A DNA stretch of 64,000 nucleotides. Origin: Protopterus annectens (taxonomy: Eukaryota; Chordata; Ceratodontiformes; Protopteridae). Under the pieces are notes generated by a model, which saw nothing but the letters and a program-made list of their open reading frames with translations, ran no database searches and was not told where the DNA came from. Position numbers and translations under genes: made by a program. This document shows, piece after piece, positions 1 to 11,352 of the stretch (positions are counted from its first letter, which is position 1; every line of letters starts with the position of its first letter). Location of the stretch: positions 224,570,274 to 224,634,273 of the forward strand of contig NC_056740.1 in NCBI RefSeq assembly GCF_019279795.1, read 5' to 3'.

Positions 1-790
1 GTTTGTGTTAGCCATGGAATTCTGTAAATTTGTTATGGATACTACGTATATTTATAGTTGCCAAGAGAAGGTTTTTGGGAGGGGGTGTATGGTTTTGGGT
101 AGTTATGTCTGAGGGTCCTGGGTTGGGGTGGATGTCCCCATACAGGGATATTTTGTATTGGATGTAAGGGGAGTGTTTTGGCTGAATGTATATTTTGTTA
201 TAAGTTATTAGACAGTGGTAGGTAGTTTTATTTATGGTGGCATAAGACAATATTTTTAAACAGATGGTTGAAATGGAATTCTAGTAGGCTGGGTAATATA
301 TTATGGAAACTGCGTAAAGTTTGTCACTGCTTGAGAGAGAAGTGGAGGATGTAATAGCTACAGGCTGTAATGTATTTTTAAGGGATGCAATAAGAATTAG
401 TAAACTGAGGGTCAGCGTTTAGAAGCATATTAGGTAGAGTGGAACATGCAGTGAATGACATAGTTGTAGAATGGGTTATGAAAGTTCTTGGTCTGAGGGA
501 GGGATGCTAAGGGTGGATATTGGGAGAAAAGAGGAGGAGGAGGTTAGTAAAGTGGGTGGGTGCTGTTAGAAGTGGAGTGTGTGTGTGTGTGCCTATGTAA
601 TATGATTGCAGGGGGAGTGGCCTTGCAAAATGTGATTGGTGGGGATGGAGTGAACGGTATGTGTAAATATGAGGAATACAGGGGTGGGTGGGAAAGCGGT
701 TAGGGAAGGGGAGTGCAGTGAGCTCAGAGGGTGAACAGAGCGGGCAGAGCCAGCCCAACAACAGCTCCGAGGGAAAACTGTCAGCTTGAG
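1..790 (-). mobile_element. L2-like LINE, 5' end, cut by window edge
   Basis: A minus-strand reading frame at 8-250 carries a GDIHPNPGP motif followed by NLLLATINIRSI, the usual opening of an L2-type endonuclease domain. Upstream on the minus strand (250-790) is a non-coding stretch whose outer end (about 690-760) resembles the outer end of the L2 copy at 62.4-62.5 kb: both have a GGGGAG...GTGAGC...GAACAGAGCGG type motif. I infer this is the 5' untranslated region and start of the ORF of an L2-like element whose remainder lies left of the window. Family assignment is from motif recognition; the outer boundary is approximate. Confidence 0.6.
113..139 (-). other. 2A-like motif at start of LINE ORF
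   Basis: The residues GDIHPNPGP match the core of 2A ribosome-skipping peptides (consensus D-x-E-x-N-P-G-P) except for H in place of E. A diverged copy of the same motif (HPNPGP) is seen near 61.94 kb in the other L2. Function is inferred only from the motif. Confidence 0.4.
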
Positions 791-1148
791 ATATTTTTTA
801 GGTGAGCAATTAGAGTCTTACTAATTACCAGTTAATTATTGTTTCTGTTTAGTTGTTTGGTTGTTTTTATTACTTTTATTTTACAACAGAGCTATAGTAT
901 CTTTTGTAAGTAGCACATAAGCTGGGAGACAATGATTTAGTGAAAGTCTTCATGAGCAATGGCTTGATTGAGCTTTATCCATGTTAGGATAACCCTGTGG
1001 GATTGGTGTTATACTTCCACCTAGTGGCAGAACAGTGGTCAAGGCTAGGAGTGGGAAAACAGGAAGGACACTAATGGCCTATGTTCCTGCGAGTGTGCAC
1101 ACCACTTGTAATAGTAAGTACAATGTAAAACGAATATTAGAGATACCC
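791..1148. other. No recognised feature
   Basis: AT-rich sequence with no supported gene or repeat family. Confidence 0.5.
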
Positions 1149-1651
1149 AGGAATTGTCATAGGAAACACCTACAGTTGCTTTAAAATTAGGTATTCGCTC
1201 CTGTACTGTAAGCTCTGTTGGTCCTTTTGGTGAGTGAGGAGTGAGCAGGCAGCGCTTGAGTGAGACCAGTTAGAGGGAGGGGCAGACCTGCAGCAAGAGA
1301 GTGGCTGCTCAGACCAGGAATTGCCATTTGAAATGCCTGCAGCTGTTTTAAAATTAGGTATTCACTCCTGTACTGTAGGCTCTGTTAGCCCTTTTGGCGA
1401 GCAAGGAGTGAGCAGGCAGAGCTTGACTGATACCAGCTGGAGGGATGGGGCAGACCAGCAGTGAAAGAGCGGCTGTTCAGACCAGGAATTGCCATAGGAA
1501 ACACCTACAGTATCTTTAAAATTAGGTATCCACTTCTGTACTGTAGGCTCTGTTGGCCCTTTTGACAAGCGAGGAGTGAGAAGGCAGTACTTGAGTAAGA
1601 CCAGCAGGAGAGAGGGGGCAGACCTGCACCTAGAGAATGGCTGTTCAGAGT
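1149..1651. repeat. Tandem repeat, 3 units of about 167 bp
   Basis: Three adjacent copies begin at 1149, 1316 and 1484, each opening with AGGAATTG and containing TTAAAATTAGGTAT, CTCTGTT and GAGGAGTGAG blocks. Copies differ by scattered substitutions, so the array is not recent. Open frames across it are repeat shadows. Confidence 0.9.
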
Positions 1652-1742
1652 GGCATGCACACTGCTCCGAGGGGCAAGGGGAGCATCCACTATCTATGAT
1701 GTTATTTTAAAAATGATGTTATTTTAAAAATGGTTTACTTGC

Positions 1743-2128
1743 TAAATACCCCTTTCCCAATCACCAGTGTGATATTTGACACAGTGCTGCCTTACTTCAG
1801 GCTCTGTGATTCCAAGATTTGTTAAAATAAAGAAACTAAAAGTTAAACTAAAAATTACACATTAATAATTGCTAAAACTTCCAGAAAGCATTTCATTATA
1901 GTATCAAAAAAGAAAAAGTTAACATAAGTCTGCAAAATTCCTTAGAAATCTTTTCTACCAACATTCAGAAACATTCTTAACATAGATCACTTTTGTCTAT
2001 TAGAACTTCAGGTTTGTGTGTCAAATGGGAAAACTACATTTATTTTAACATATCTTGGAATCACAGAGCTTGAAGTAGGGCAGCACTGTGTCGAATATCA
2101 TACTGGAGTATGGAGGAAGGGGTATTTA
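1743..2128. repeat. Imperfect inverted repeat, arms about 89 bp
   Basis: The left arm 1743-1831 starts TAAATACCCC; its reverse complement appears at 2039-2128 ending GGGGTATTTA, with an unrelated spacer of about 207 bp. The layout resembles a MITE with long terminal inverted repeats, but I see no clear target duplication. The right arm abuts an L2 3' tail. Confidence 0.65.
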
Positions 2129-2216
2129 TTTATTTTACATTTGTTGACCGGGATAGACCAACTGGATACATGTCCATTTTCAGTGGAGGCCCGGGGAGAA
2201 AAGCTCCAAGGTAAGC
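2118..2216 (-). mobile_element. L2-like LINE 3' tail
   Basis: The stretch matches the 3' end of the L2 copy at 58.7 kb (blocks ACATTTGTTGACCGGGATAG, CAACTGGATACATG, CCCGGGGAGAAAAGCTCCAA), reading as a minus-strand tail ending in an A-rich repeat. Adjoining sequence to about 2.5 kb may be more of the 3' UTR. Confidence 0.7.
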
Positions 2217-5200
2217 AGTTTAGATTAAAAATACAGTATTTACAGTAGTTAACATACCTAAACAAGCAGTTAAGTTCAAGATACAATATTTACAGAGGTT
2301 ATATACCTAAGCATGTATAGATGTTCCAGAGTAAAAGAAAATCCTGAGAGGAGGTCATCATTAAGTAACACAGGTCAGCTAAAAATACTGTTATTGTATT
2401 TAGCAATCAGTAAGTACAGTAACATATTTTATAATGCACTTTCAGTCAATACATACCATACTAGTCAGTATAATAAAATTTGTATTGGTATTCACAAACA
2501 TTACATTTACAAGCCGTGTACTGAGACTTTATAGATAGAAGAGTGGTGTATAAGATATGCAGGACTCATTTAAGCACTGCAATAGAGTGAGGTATCAGAG
2601 GAGATAAGCAAGTTTGAGTGTTAATAGAGAAGTAGTGATGGAATAGTTATTTGGTTGTGCTAATTAGAAGTAGGTATACTGGTTTAAGAAATACAATAAA
2701 GTGAGGTATTAGAAGGGGATAAGCAGGTTAAGTGATTTAGTGCTTTAAAGGGAGATATTAAAAAGGTGATGAAGGGTATTAGAGAGCTATGTCTCAGACG
2801 AGGAACGGGGACAAAGCCAGGAGGCAGAGAGAAAGTATTTTATTAATGGTTTAAAAAAGATGAAGATGTGTGATAGACCTGCTTGATACAGGAATTTTAT
2901 TCAAAGTTCTAGATAAACTATTGGAATAAAGACTAAATAGTTCTAGTGAATGGAAAAAAAAATAAAAAGTTTGCCAAAACTACCTTTCGTGAACATCCGA
3001 GGAAACCTTTCTTTTGCAGAAGGCAAGCCTACCTGCAACGCCCCTTCACTAATGTGGAAGGGCATGCTGCACATAATCTAAATTTATATATATCAACTCC
3101 AAGGACATACAACAGTGTAGAAAAAGGCAAACTCTACTGATGATGAAAGCAGGTTAAGTGAACTTGCTTAGATCCTTTCACATTCACAAAAACTACTTTT
3201 GGTGGCCTGGCACACTCTCAATTTCAAACACTTTACCTCATCACAAGAAAATTATTTTCTTTTTTTCACGAAGTCCTTCTTGTTCCCATGTCTGGCATCC
3301 TTCAAGCCTCCTCCTACAGTTTTTGAACCCATTCATTCCTTCATGGCGGTGAGTCCACCAAACCCCAGTGGTGACAGCTGTCCACAGAGGCCATCATTTA
3401 GTCAGCCACAATGTTTGTTTCTGCCCTTTGCCACCATCCTAGTCATGAGGAAATTTGTGATGGCCCTAACCTCACCTCTGGGTGGAGGGAAGAACATTCT
3501 TCATCACCACAGAGGCATACAATGCCTTCCCAATGTTGGTGCCCACTCCTCTTGCAATGAAGCCTAATAGCTATTGGTGAACTTGCATTACTACCCCTCT
3601 TCTGATGGTACATGGCAGTACACAGCCAGCTGCATCCTGTCCCACCTACCTTCCAAGGATGAGAAAGTTCGTCCTCTCTGATTAGCTCCATCATGTGTGA
3701 GGCACTATTCAAGTTCAGATCACCTTGGCCATAGTCAGGACATTATACCTTTATACAACTGATGTTGGTACACCTCATCTTCAGAAATGATCAAAGTGTT
3801 TGTCTTGTTCAACAAAATCTTGTAGATTTTACTTTCCTTTTGACAGCTGCATATAACCAAAGACCTAAATTCTGGCATGACTCAATAACTGATAATATAC
3901 TTGCTACTCAAATTTAAGTTGGCTACTTGAAAGAGAGCAACATAGCTACGAGAAATAATGTATTTTACCTACAGGAAGCACTGTATTGTCTGACTTTGTT
4001 ATGGAATTTACCAACATACTACCATGTGCACCTAGGTGCCTTACAATACCTTCTGACATTCTTTTTTATGCTGAAAACATAAGCTGGTTTACCTCTGGAA
4101 CTAATTAAGAGCTCCTGATGAAGCTGTAAAGTAATGTAAGTGCCACTTAGAGTTTATGTTCCTCTAACTACGTTATTCTAAGTATTAAAAACAAATGAAC
4201 AAATAAACAACCAAAGCTTTATGGTCTTCTTCATTATGTGCAACAAATTCTCATTTGCAACCTCATGATCTGTAGACATCAAATCTGTTACCGGGCTGGA
4301 ATAGTCACATTACGTAACTTCATATACCCATACATAGAGCCCTCACTTTCATTATGTGCACAGATTTTAATCAAAGCTACTAAATCAGAGTTTCATTGTG
4401 TCTTTCACCATACATCGCTTTATTTCTCTAATTTAAGTCTTACAATATTTATTTAAAGATTATAGGATTACTGCCTAAGTTTTCACAACTGACAACAGAT
4501 ATGGAGAGCTTCCACTAGCTTCTGTTTTGTTACTGGCTTTTAATAAATTCTATTAAATGTTGTGCATACTTTTGTGCCACACTTATATAACCATCTTGAT
4601 CCTTAGTTGTGTGCTTGTCTGTACAGGAAACAACTTGTTCAGTAAATCAGTGTTTCCAAGAGCTGTGCACAATTCTATCAAGTTCCAGTTATCTTCTTTT
4701 TATATTACTGATATTTTTCATTTCCATGTTTCACAGTTCATACTCCACTCAAGACCTCAAGGGTCCACTAAGGACGAAGTCTAAATTTCTCACTAATATA
4801 CTTACTACTTTCCCTTGAAACTGTCCAGCAACTTGTTAAAGGATACTGGACAAGAGCAGAGTTAAACCTGTGTTCCTTTCTTTCTCCAGATCACTCTCTC
4901 AATGTGCAGAAAGTAAAATTTAACATTTCTGTTTTTATTGCCTACTTTGACTGAAATCCAAAACTTGCACTTGGAGGGCTCAAACTGTGGAATTCTTACT
5001 TTTTTTCTGCATTACAGCATTTGGCATATTTATAGGCAAAAATCCTGTAATCTCTCGTTCTCTCTGTTAATTTTTTTTCAAAGTTTTTTTTGGTCCTTTC
5101 GGACCTCGTAATACTAGCCCAGCCCTCAGTGCCCCATGTCCACACTGGGTCTACAAGCCATCCTTCAACCCGCCCTGGATGACTCTGGTATTTGGTAGTG

Positions 5201-5500
5201 CTAGTCATGATTCCTAAGATTGACATGGGGGATTGGCCATCTGTGTTCCCAACTGAGGAGTTTCTTTTATATGCTCCACCCACTTTTCCTTTCCCTGCCC
5301 TCCATACTTGTTGACTATGTCCAAGGGCAACTGCCCTCCATGGACCATGTCTCCCCTTCAGAAGTGTCATTGATGGGCACCCTTCCTCCTAAGATGGGCA
5401 TACACATCCCTCTCTGCCACTCAGTCAGTAACCTGAGCCACTAAGTGATCCCAGGTCAGCTGGGCCATTGCCAGGATTTTATCTGTCTGTACCACCAGAG
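2217..5500. other. No recognised gene
   Basis: About 3.3 kb without a supported gene. Open frames at 3199-3567 (+), 3443-3712 (-) and 4996-5370 (-) have no recognisable domain. The 5.1-5.45 kb part is more GC-rich than its surroundings, which could mark an old transposon or pseudogene. Confidence 0.4.
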
Positions 5501-5502
5501 TC

Positions 5503-5541
5503 TCTCTCTCTCTTTTTCTCTCTCTCTCTCTCTCTTTCTCT
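5503..5541. repeat. (CT)n microsatellite
   Basis: CT dinucleotide run with a few T interruptions. Confidence 0.9.
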
Positions 5542-6599
5542 CTGTTGTTGATCAGAGATGCACTTAATCCAAGCAATGTCTGTCTTTTCAACTAAGCATT
5601 GCTTTTAATAATTGTTTTTAATGGTTCATTTGGAAAATTTCTTAGGTTTTTCTTATTTTTGTGCCATATCTCTGGCATTATAGTTTGATTTTTTTTTTGT
5701 AAGGAAAGTAAATTTTCATGTTACAGCTGTGGTTGAAGCAATGTCATGCTCAATCTTTGCCACAATTTATAGAGTTACAGGGCTAAATTTCAAACATGTA
5801 GTATGACAACTAGGGAAGACTCTAGAAGCGAAAGAGCATGAAAGCCAGCCAAAGATCAGTTAACACCATCTGAGGAAGCAACGATAGAGAAGCAAACAAG
5901 GCATGTCAAACAGTATGTATCTGATGACAGTATTTGCATTTCAAATTCTTGTAATTTTAACAATGGCTCAACAGTGCTGTGACACATGATTTGAACTCAG
6001 TTATGTACAGATATCCATGTTTGCATTTGTATATGCACTTGTGAATTGTATAGTTGCTCATTTCAGAAAAGCAGGAGCAGTGTGTAAACACACTTCAGAA
6101 ACAACAACAGGCTAGAGGTGCAGTGGGCATTATGAATACACTGCTAATAAAGTTGATTAGGCTATCCTGCACAACGGCTTGTAAAGACATCCTTTATTTT
6201 GGCTGGGACTGATGCAATCGATGTGTCAACTGAAGGAAAGGTTGATAGTGGTGAACAGCAAGATTATTAAAAATGTAAAAGTCAATAAAATAAAGGGTAG
6301 ATTCTGTGCCAATGAGAGTTCTTTAGGTACCACATGGGATTGGGATTTGCCTTTGCATACCAATGGGCATCTTTTTTGGCAGATATTTGATACAAATGCA
6401 TTGAGGACCATCCATGTGATACATTTCATATTATGATTATACAGGGTAAAGTATATTAGCAGAACTGTTGGTTAATTTACAAACACTTGTAGTTTATTTG
6501 CCTGGGGATTTGAGGCCTCGGTCGTTTTGCTTCAGCACTGCCTTCTTGTTAGCACTAATTACGTATAAAAAAATAACCATCTCAGCTAGAATATTGTCT
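5542..6599. other. No recognised feature
   Basis: AT-rich intergenic sequence; the frames at 6212-6436 on both strands lack any recognisable domain. Confidence 0.4.
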
Positions 6600-7410
6600 C
6601 CTGCTAATTGCAGCAGCTGCTAAAAGAAATAGATCCACCATTCAGTCCATTTCAAATGCCATTTGCAGATTCATCACTCTTTCCCCAGGAAAGGAGCACC
6701 TCTGCAAAACCTTTGAAAAAGCTAACTGGATATCTGTGAAACAACATGCTGATTTTCCACATAGCGCTCTACTATTTAAACTTATCAAAAATAACAACTT
6801 TACTCCACTAGCTTCCAGACTATTCTGAGAAGCACAAATATCCAACCTTAGACATTTTAACCACTCATGTCCCCTCCTCCACCCCCCCCAACTAAGCTTC
6901 GATGCAAAGACCATGATTTCTCAGTCCTTGGTCCCAAACTGTGGGAATCTCTCCCTTCTTTTTTTAACAATCATACTTCTTATCTCATTTTCCATTCATA
7001 AATAAAATCACATTTCAAGACTCTAAGAAAATGCAACTACTGTCTCTCTGGTCATATAACTTCATCTCTTCAGTCCCTTCTATCTACATATCTTGCTCTG
7101 ACTCCATTTTTGATTGTGATTCATTCAGCATGCCAACTCTGGTACCACTGTCTATATTTAATGCATGTATATACTGTGTTTTTTCAGTCATTCTGCATAT
7201 AACGTCATTTAGCTATTACCTTTATATCCTCTTGCCAACTATGATATTCACATTATATGTAATATATGTGTATATTGCATTTTGTCACTCTCTCTCTCTG
7301 TATATAATACCATGTATCTATTGTGTTTTTCCTAGGCTGAGACTGAAATTGGTCCAATAGGAGCAGAGCTTTAATCCAGTTAACAAATTCAAAATAAAAT
7401 AAAAACAAAT
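6600..7410 (+). mobile_element. L2-like LINE fragment with 3' tail
   Basis: Around 6915-6960 the plus strand reads as a stop-interrupted LINE ORF C-terminus of the type GPKLWESLPS, also found at the end of the L2 ORF at 28.2 kb. It ends at 7325-7410 with an L2-type tail (CTAGGCTGAGACTGAAAT... CAGTTAACAAATTCAAAATAAA). Coding sequence is heavily degraded. Confidence 0.55.
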
Positions 7411-7429
7411 ATCATTCTTCTTGATCCTA

Positions 7430-7830
7430 GTGCTACACTAATAATTACAGTTAAGTCCCTCCAAGACCTTCAGGAAAACAAAACAAAACAAAAAAAAAAC
7501 TTTTTCTTATATAGAAATCTGTCTCAGCAATGCTCATCTCCTGCTGAATGCTAAGAAAACCAAGTTATTGCTTTTCACATCAAAATCTGTGCCCTGTAGA
7601 AAAAATAACTTCTTCATCACCTTATCAAACATCACCCCTATCAAACTTGTGTCATTATAGATAACCACTTAGAGTCTGATATTCAAATACAACAAGCTAT
7701 CAAGAATGCCCACTGAAAAATTGGACTCCTATATCATAACAAACATGTTTTTAACTAGCAATGCTAAAAAAAAAATAGCATCTGCATATCTCCTATCTTC
7801 ACTACTACGCACTGCCCCCATAAATGTAAA
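7430..7830 (+). mobile_element. L2-like RT fragment
   Basis: Frame-shifted translation gives LLNAKKTKLL and a later IDNHLESDIQ block, equivalent to LILNPNKTKLL and IDNNLHFDIH in the L2 copy at 27.6-27.75 kb. This is the part of RT after the YADD box. No intact frame remains. Confidence 0.55.
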
Positions 7831-7853
7831 ATTGTAGTTTGACATTTTAACCT

Positions 7854-7855
<2 letters not shown>

Positions 7856-7902
<47 letters not shown>
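7856..7902. repeat. (TA)n microsatellite
   Basis: Uninterrupted TA run of about 47 bp, possibly grown from the end of the adjacent LINE fragment. Confidence 0.95.
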
Positions 7903-7909
<7 letters not shown>

Positions 7910-8600
7910 AAGAAATTGTCTTGTAATAATATGAAAAAAGAAATTATATGTGTCTGACTTATAAACTAGTTTTAAAATTATATGATATACAACCATTTTG
8001 TTTTCAAACATAAAACTACACTTTCTAATGAAACATGTCCAGAATGGAAATTTAATTGGTGCCCAACATTTATATCAAATGTTAGCAGCTGTGCTAGTAC
8101 ACCCTTTCCCCTGTCACCAATAGCTTGCTTGCATCTTGGGACAGAGTGAAAGAAAGACAAGTTTACACAATGAAGGCACTACGCTGATATGCTGCTGTTA
8201 GATATTGAGTAACTACAGTTTACATTGGACGAAAAAATATGAGACGGACATGACTAATCAAGGTATTCAAAGAAAGCAACTCTCCTGGAATCCAGATTCT
8301 AATACACTAGAGGTTCAGAGGAGCTCAAAGACAAGAAAATATATGAGCACGTCATAAGGCAGTAGCCTAGTTTCATATTCAGCACCATCCTACCAACAAC
8401 CCATATATGGCAAATACATTTTAACTACCTGATAACCTAAAATATTCCATGTGAGGAAAAACAGAATCATCACTTTCAACAACAAAAACAACAATAATAA
8501 CTGCAGCTGAAGAGAGTGATGGTACAGAATGAGGGTCATATTACTTCACTGTCTGTATGGTCACCTATACTGCAGTGTTAGTGTTTCTCCATTTATTGTT
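7903..8600. other. No recognised feature
   Basis: No gene or repeat family recognised. Confidence 0.4.
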
Positions 8601-8605
8601 TGGAC

Positions 8606-8862
8606 AGTGCAGTGGTGCAGTGTTAGTGTTATCACCTCCCAGCAAGAGGTTCTCCAGTTCGATTCTCAACTGGGGTGCCTTCTGTGTGGAGTCTGCACGT
8701 CCTTCCTCCATTCGTGTAGGTTTCATCCAGGTGCTCCGGTTTCCTTCCACATTAGGAAAAACATGTATCTGGAGTGTTTCTCCCTGGGCCTCAGCTGAAA
8801 ATTGGCTTTGTTCCAAGTCAGACTTTTCCTGGTTAATAAATGTCAAATAAAATAAAATATTT
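8606..8862 (+). mobile_element. tRNA-headed SINE with L2-like tail
   Basis: The head has an A-box-like AGTGGTGCAGTGTTAGTG (about 8611-8628) and a B-box-like AGTTCGATTCT (8656-8666). A body follows with TCTGTGTGGAGTCTGCACGT and GGTGCTCCGGTTTCC, blocks I recall from widespread fish SINEs. The end (8765-8860) closely resembles the L2 tails at 22.1 and 28.85 kb (TTTCTCCCTGGGCCTC... TCAGACTTTTCC... AAATAAAATAAA). I infer an L2-mobilised SINE; V-SINE membership is possible but unproven. Confidence 0.7.
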
Positions 8863-9480
8863 ACCTGGGGAAATGTCTGCACAATGAACAAAGCACTTGC
8901 CTCAGGTGAGCTGCTAGTGCTGGTTAAGTACTGGGTGGGAACAACTTAGAATAAAGTTACTGATCTCCTAAACATTATAAATGCAACAATCTTTCTGGCA
9001 ACGGATAAGGTATCCATAGTTTGCTATCAGTACTTTTAAACTGCAGAATGTCTTCACTAGTTTAACCCTATAATTGATCTCTCTGGTTTCCTTGTTGTTT
9101 GCATACTTATTGTGTTCACCTACTTTATTGTTAGTGGTATGTCAAAAATGTAACTTGCCTTAAAGAATTAACAGATGCTGTGCTAAGATATGTATAATAC
9201 AGTGTCTCATTAGTACAACTCTAACTCATTCCAGAATTCATCTTGTGTGCTACACTACAAAATAAGTTTGTGTTTTAGCTACTAGTGCCAGTACAGCAGA
9301 AACCTAACGTTCGCTCCTTCCTTCCTTTTCTCCTTCTTTTGCTGTTTGCACTGTATATACCTCACCTATGTATTTATATAAACCATACACAAATTCACTT
9401 AGTTTTATATCTGCTATCTGTTTATCTTTTCATTCTCTGCATGCTATATTTTATATAGCTTATTGCTTGTTTCGTCAGTC
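8863..9480. other. No recognised feature
   Basis: No supported gene or repeat. Confidence 0.4.
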
Positions 9481-9489
9481 CAAATTCTT

Positions 9490-10420
9490 TATAGATCTTG
9501 GGACAAAGTCCCAGTCAGAAAGTTATTAGACTAGTGTACAGAGCACATCATACAATATCAGTTTATTATATGTAAACATACCTCCAAGGCTCATACCTTT
9601 CTGTAATCAATCACAGAACAAGATTAGCAAACTTATATCCACCCACATCTGACCTTAACAGTACTGCAAAACTACTCACATCTCAGCTGCCTGACCTGTA
9701 AAATTCCTGCTTCCTAATGATCCAAAGACTATACAAATATAAAACTAACAACTGGTTAACCTATGATCTTAAAGCTCTTCTATAACTCAGAGACAAGGCA
9801 TGGCATTCTTTGAAAGCACTTCCTACAATTATAAACAAACAGCATTACACCCAGCTATGCAACCTTGCCAAGCAAACTACTTCATCCTAAAAGTTACATG
9901 ATGAAATCATATCAAACCTCACTAATAAAATCACCCAAAAACTTCTGGAAAAAATTCAACCATGTTACAAGTTGGAAGAGCCTTCCCTCCATGAATTCCA
10001 TATCCTCTCAACTTTCTACCTCTCATTTCTTTTTTCATTTCAGCAACCATCCCAGCCCTTTCTCTGTGTCTTTCGGCTTTTCCCGATTAGGGGTCACCAC
10101 AGCGGAACTCCGGTCTGCTAATGATTGGTAGCTGATTTTTACGTGCTGAGTTACCAGCCCTGATGCACAACCTTTAACGAAGGTAGCCCATTCATGCATG
10201 TTTGCACGCAGAAGACACTCTAGCTGAGAATCGAACCGGACAGCATTTTACTGTGAGGCGACAATGCTACCACAGCACCACCACCGCGGGAACCATCCCA
10301 GCCCTTTCTCTACCAATCCCAAACTACATCTAACACTCCCAACTCCTCTCCATAAAGACTGAATGGGTCCAATGGGATCAGTGCTTTACTCCAGTTAACA
10401 AATTCAAAATAAAATCCATA
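9490..10420 (+). mobile_element. L2-like LINE fragment, split by a SINE
   Basis: At 9745-9980 the plus strand resembles the region between endonuclease and RT of the L2 at 26.35-26.57 kb (NWLTYDLKALL and KAWHSLK against PWLTKSTRALL and NAWKTWK). After the SINE insertion at 10066-10290 it resumes and ends in an L2-type tail at 10350-10410. Coding capacity is lost. Confidence 0.6.
10066..10290 (-). mobile_element. tRNA-headed SINE with 21-bp target duplication
   Basis: On the minus strand the element begins CCCGCGGTGGTGGTGCTGTG, with an A-box-like segment, then TGTCGCCTCACAG and a B-box-like GGTTCGATTCTCA, and ends near AAAAGCCGAAAGACAC. Identical 21-bp sequences flank it at 10045-10065 and 10291-10311, so it is a well-defined insertion of 225 bp into an L2 fragment. 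The tail is not poly(A). Confidence 0.8.
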
Positions 10421-10607
10421 ATAAATTAGTCACCAAATAATTAAATAAATAAATACATAAAATGGGTTCTGCTTTAGTGAAAGAAGAATGATGAGGTAAA
10501 AGTGAGATGAATGGGAGCTGGAAGGGAGATGATTCAAGACAAGCCTGAAGAAACACTGCTTCATGGATAAGGTTGCAGGACATGCAAATGAGCTCACAAA
10601 TTAAAGA

Positions 10608-10771
10608 ATAATGAACATCTGCATGTCACTATTGGAAATGGCAGGCACATAATGAACATCTGCATGTGACTATTGGAAATGGCAGGCACATAATGAACAT
10701 CTGCATGTGACTATTGGAAATGGCAGGCACATAATGAACATCTGCATGTGACTATTGGAAATGGCAGGCAT
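10608..10771. repeat. Tandem repeat, 4 units of 41 bp
   Basis: Four near-identical 41-bp units, beginning ATAATGAACATCTGCATG and containing ATTGGAAATGGCAGGCAC. The first unit has one C/G difference, and the array ends at GGCAGGCAT. Confidence 0.95.
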
Positions 10772-11209
10772 AGAAAACTAGAATGAGACTGCAAGTGCAT
10801 AAAAATCCTTTTTAACTAACACTGGTGTTAGGTTGATTGTCATTATTGATCACACAGAAGGATAGAAGGAACATTAGGAATAGAAATGAAAAGATGAAAA
10901 GAAAGACAAAAAAAAAAAAAAAAAAAAAAAAAACAAAGGAAAAGGAAAGAAGGCACAGGGGACACCAATGCAGTTCAGTTTTAAGAGTCTGGGTAACTGA
11001 ACTATATCTATGCAATATTTATAGATGACCACTGTTTTAGCAGTACTCTGAATAATGACTGTACAGTGTAAAGGAATGACAGGGGACATGTAGGGGTGGG
11101 GGTGGGGGGTCAGTGTATGTTTTGGATAAAGTATATAGCTAAACAACTGTAGGCTGAGAAAATGAATGACTTGTTGAGACACTGGCTGCAGCAGTGAAGA
11201 CTGGGGTAT
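10772..11209. other. No gene; poly(A) run
   Basis: Contains an A-rich run at about 10906-10934 and a G-rich stretch at 11090-11110; nothing else recognised. Confidence 0.5.
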
Positions 11210-11352
11210 GCATGCAATCTCCTTAAGCTAGTTGCGATACACATGCCCCAGTGTGGGGTTAACATACAGTCTCCTTAAGCTAGCTGTGATACACATGCCC
11301 CAGTGTGGGGTAAACATGCAGTTTCCTTAAGCTAGCTGTGATACACATGCCC
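11210..11352. repeat. Tandem repeat, about 2.7 units of 52 bp
   Basis: CTCCTTAAGCTAG starts at 11219 and 11271, and a variant at 11323. Each full unit contains GATACACATGCCCCAGTGTG. Confidence 0.9.

Noticed and set aside
3199-3712. Overlapping frames on both strands as a processed pseudogene
   Set aside because: No protein family recognised in either strand.
4996-5370. 124-codon minus frame as a host gene
   Set aside because: No recognisable domain, no homologous neighbour or splice structure; could be chance in a GC-richer patch.
8585-8670. A functional tRNA gene
   Set aside because: Only A- and B-box-like segments with no cloverleaf closing stem, and it continues into a SINE body and L2 tail.
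10608-11352. CRISPR-like array
   Set aside because: The repeats are contiguous tandem units without spacers, in a vertebrate sequence.
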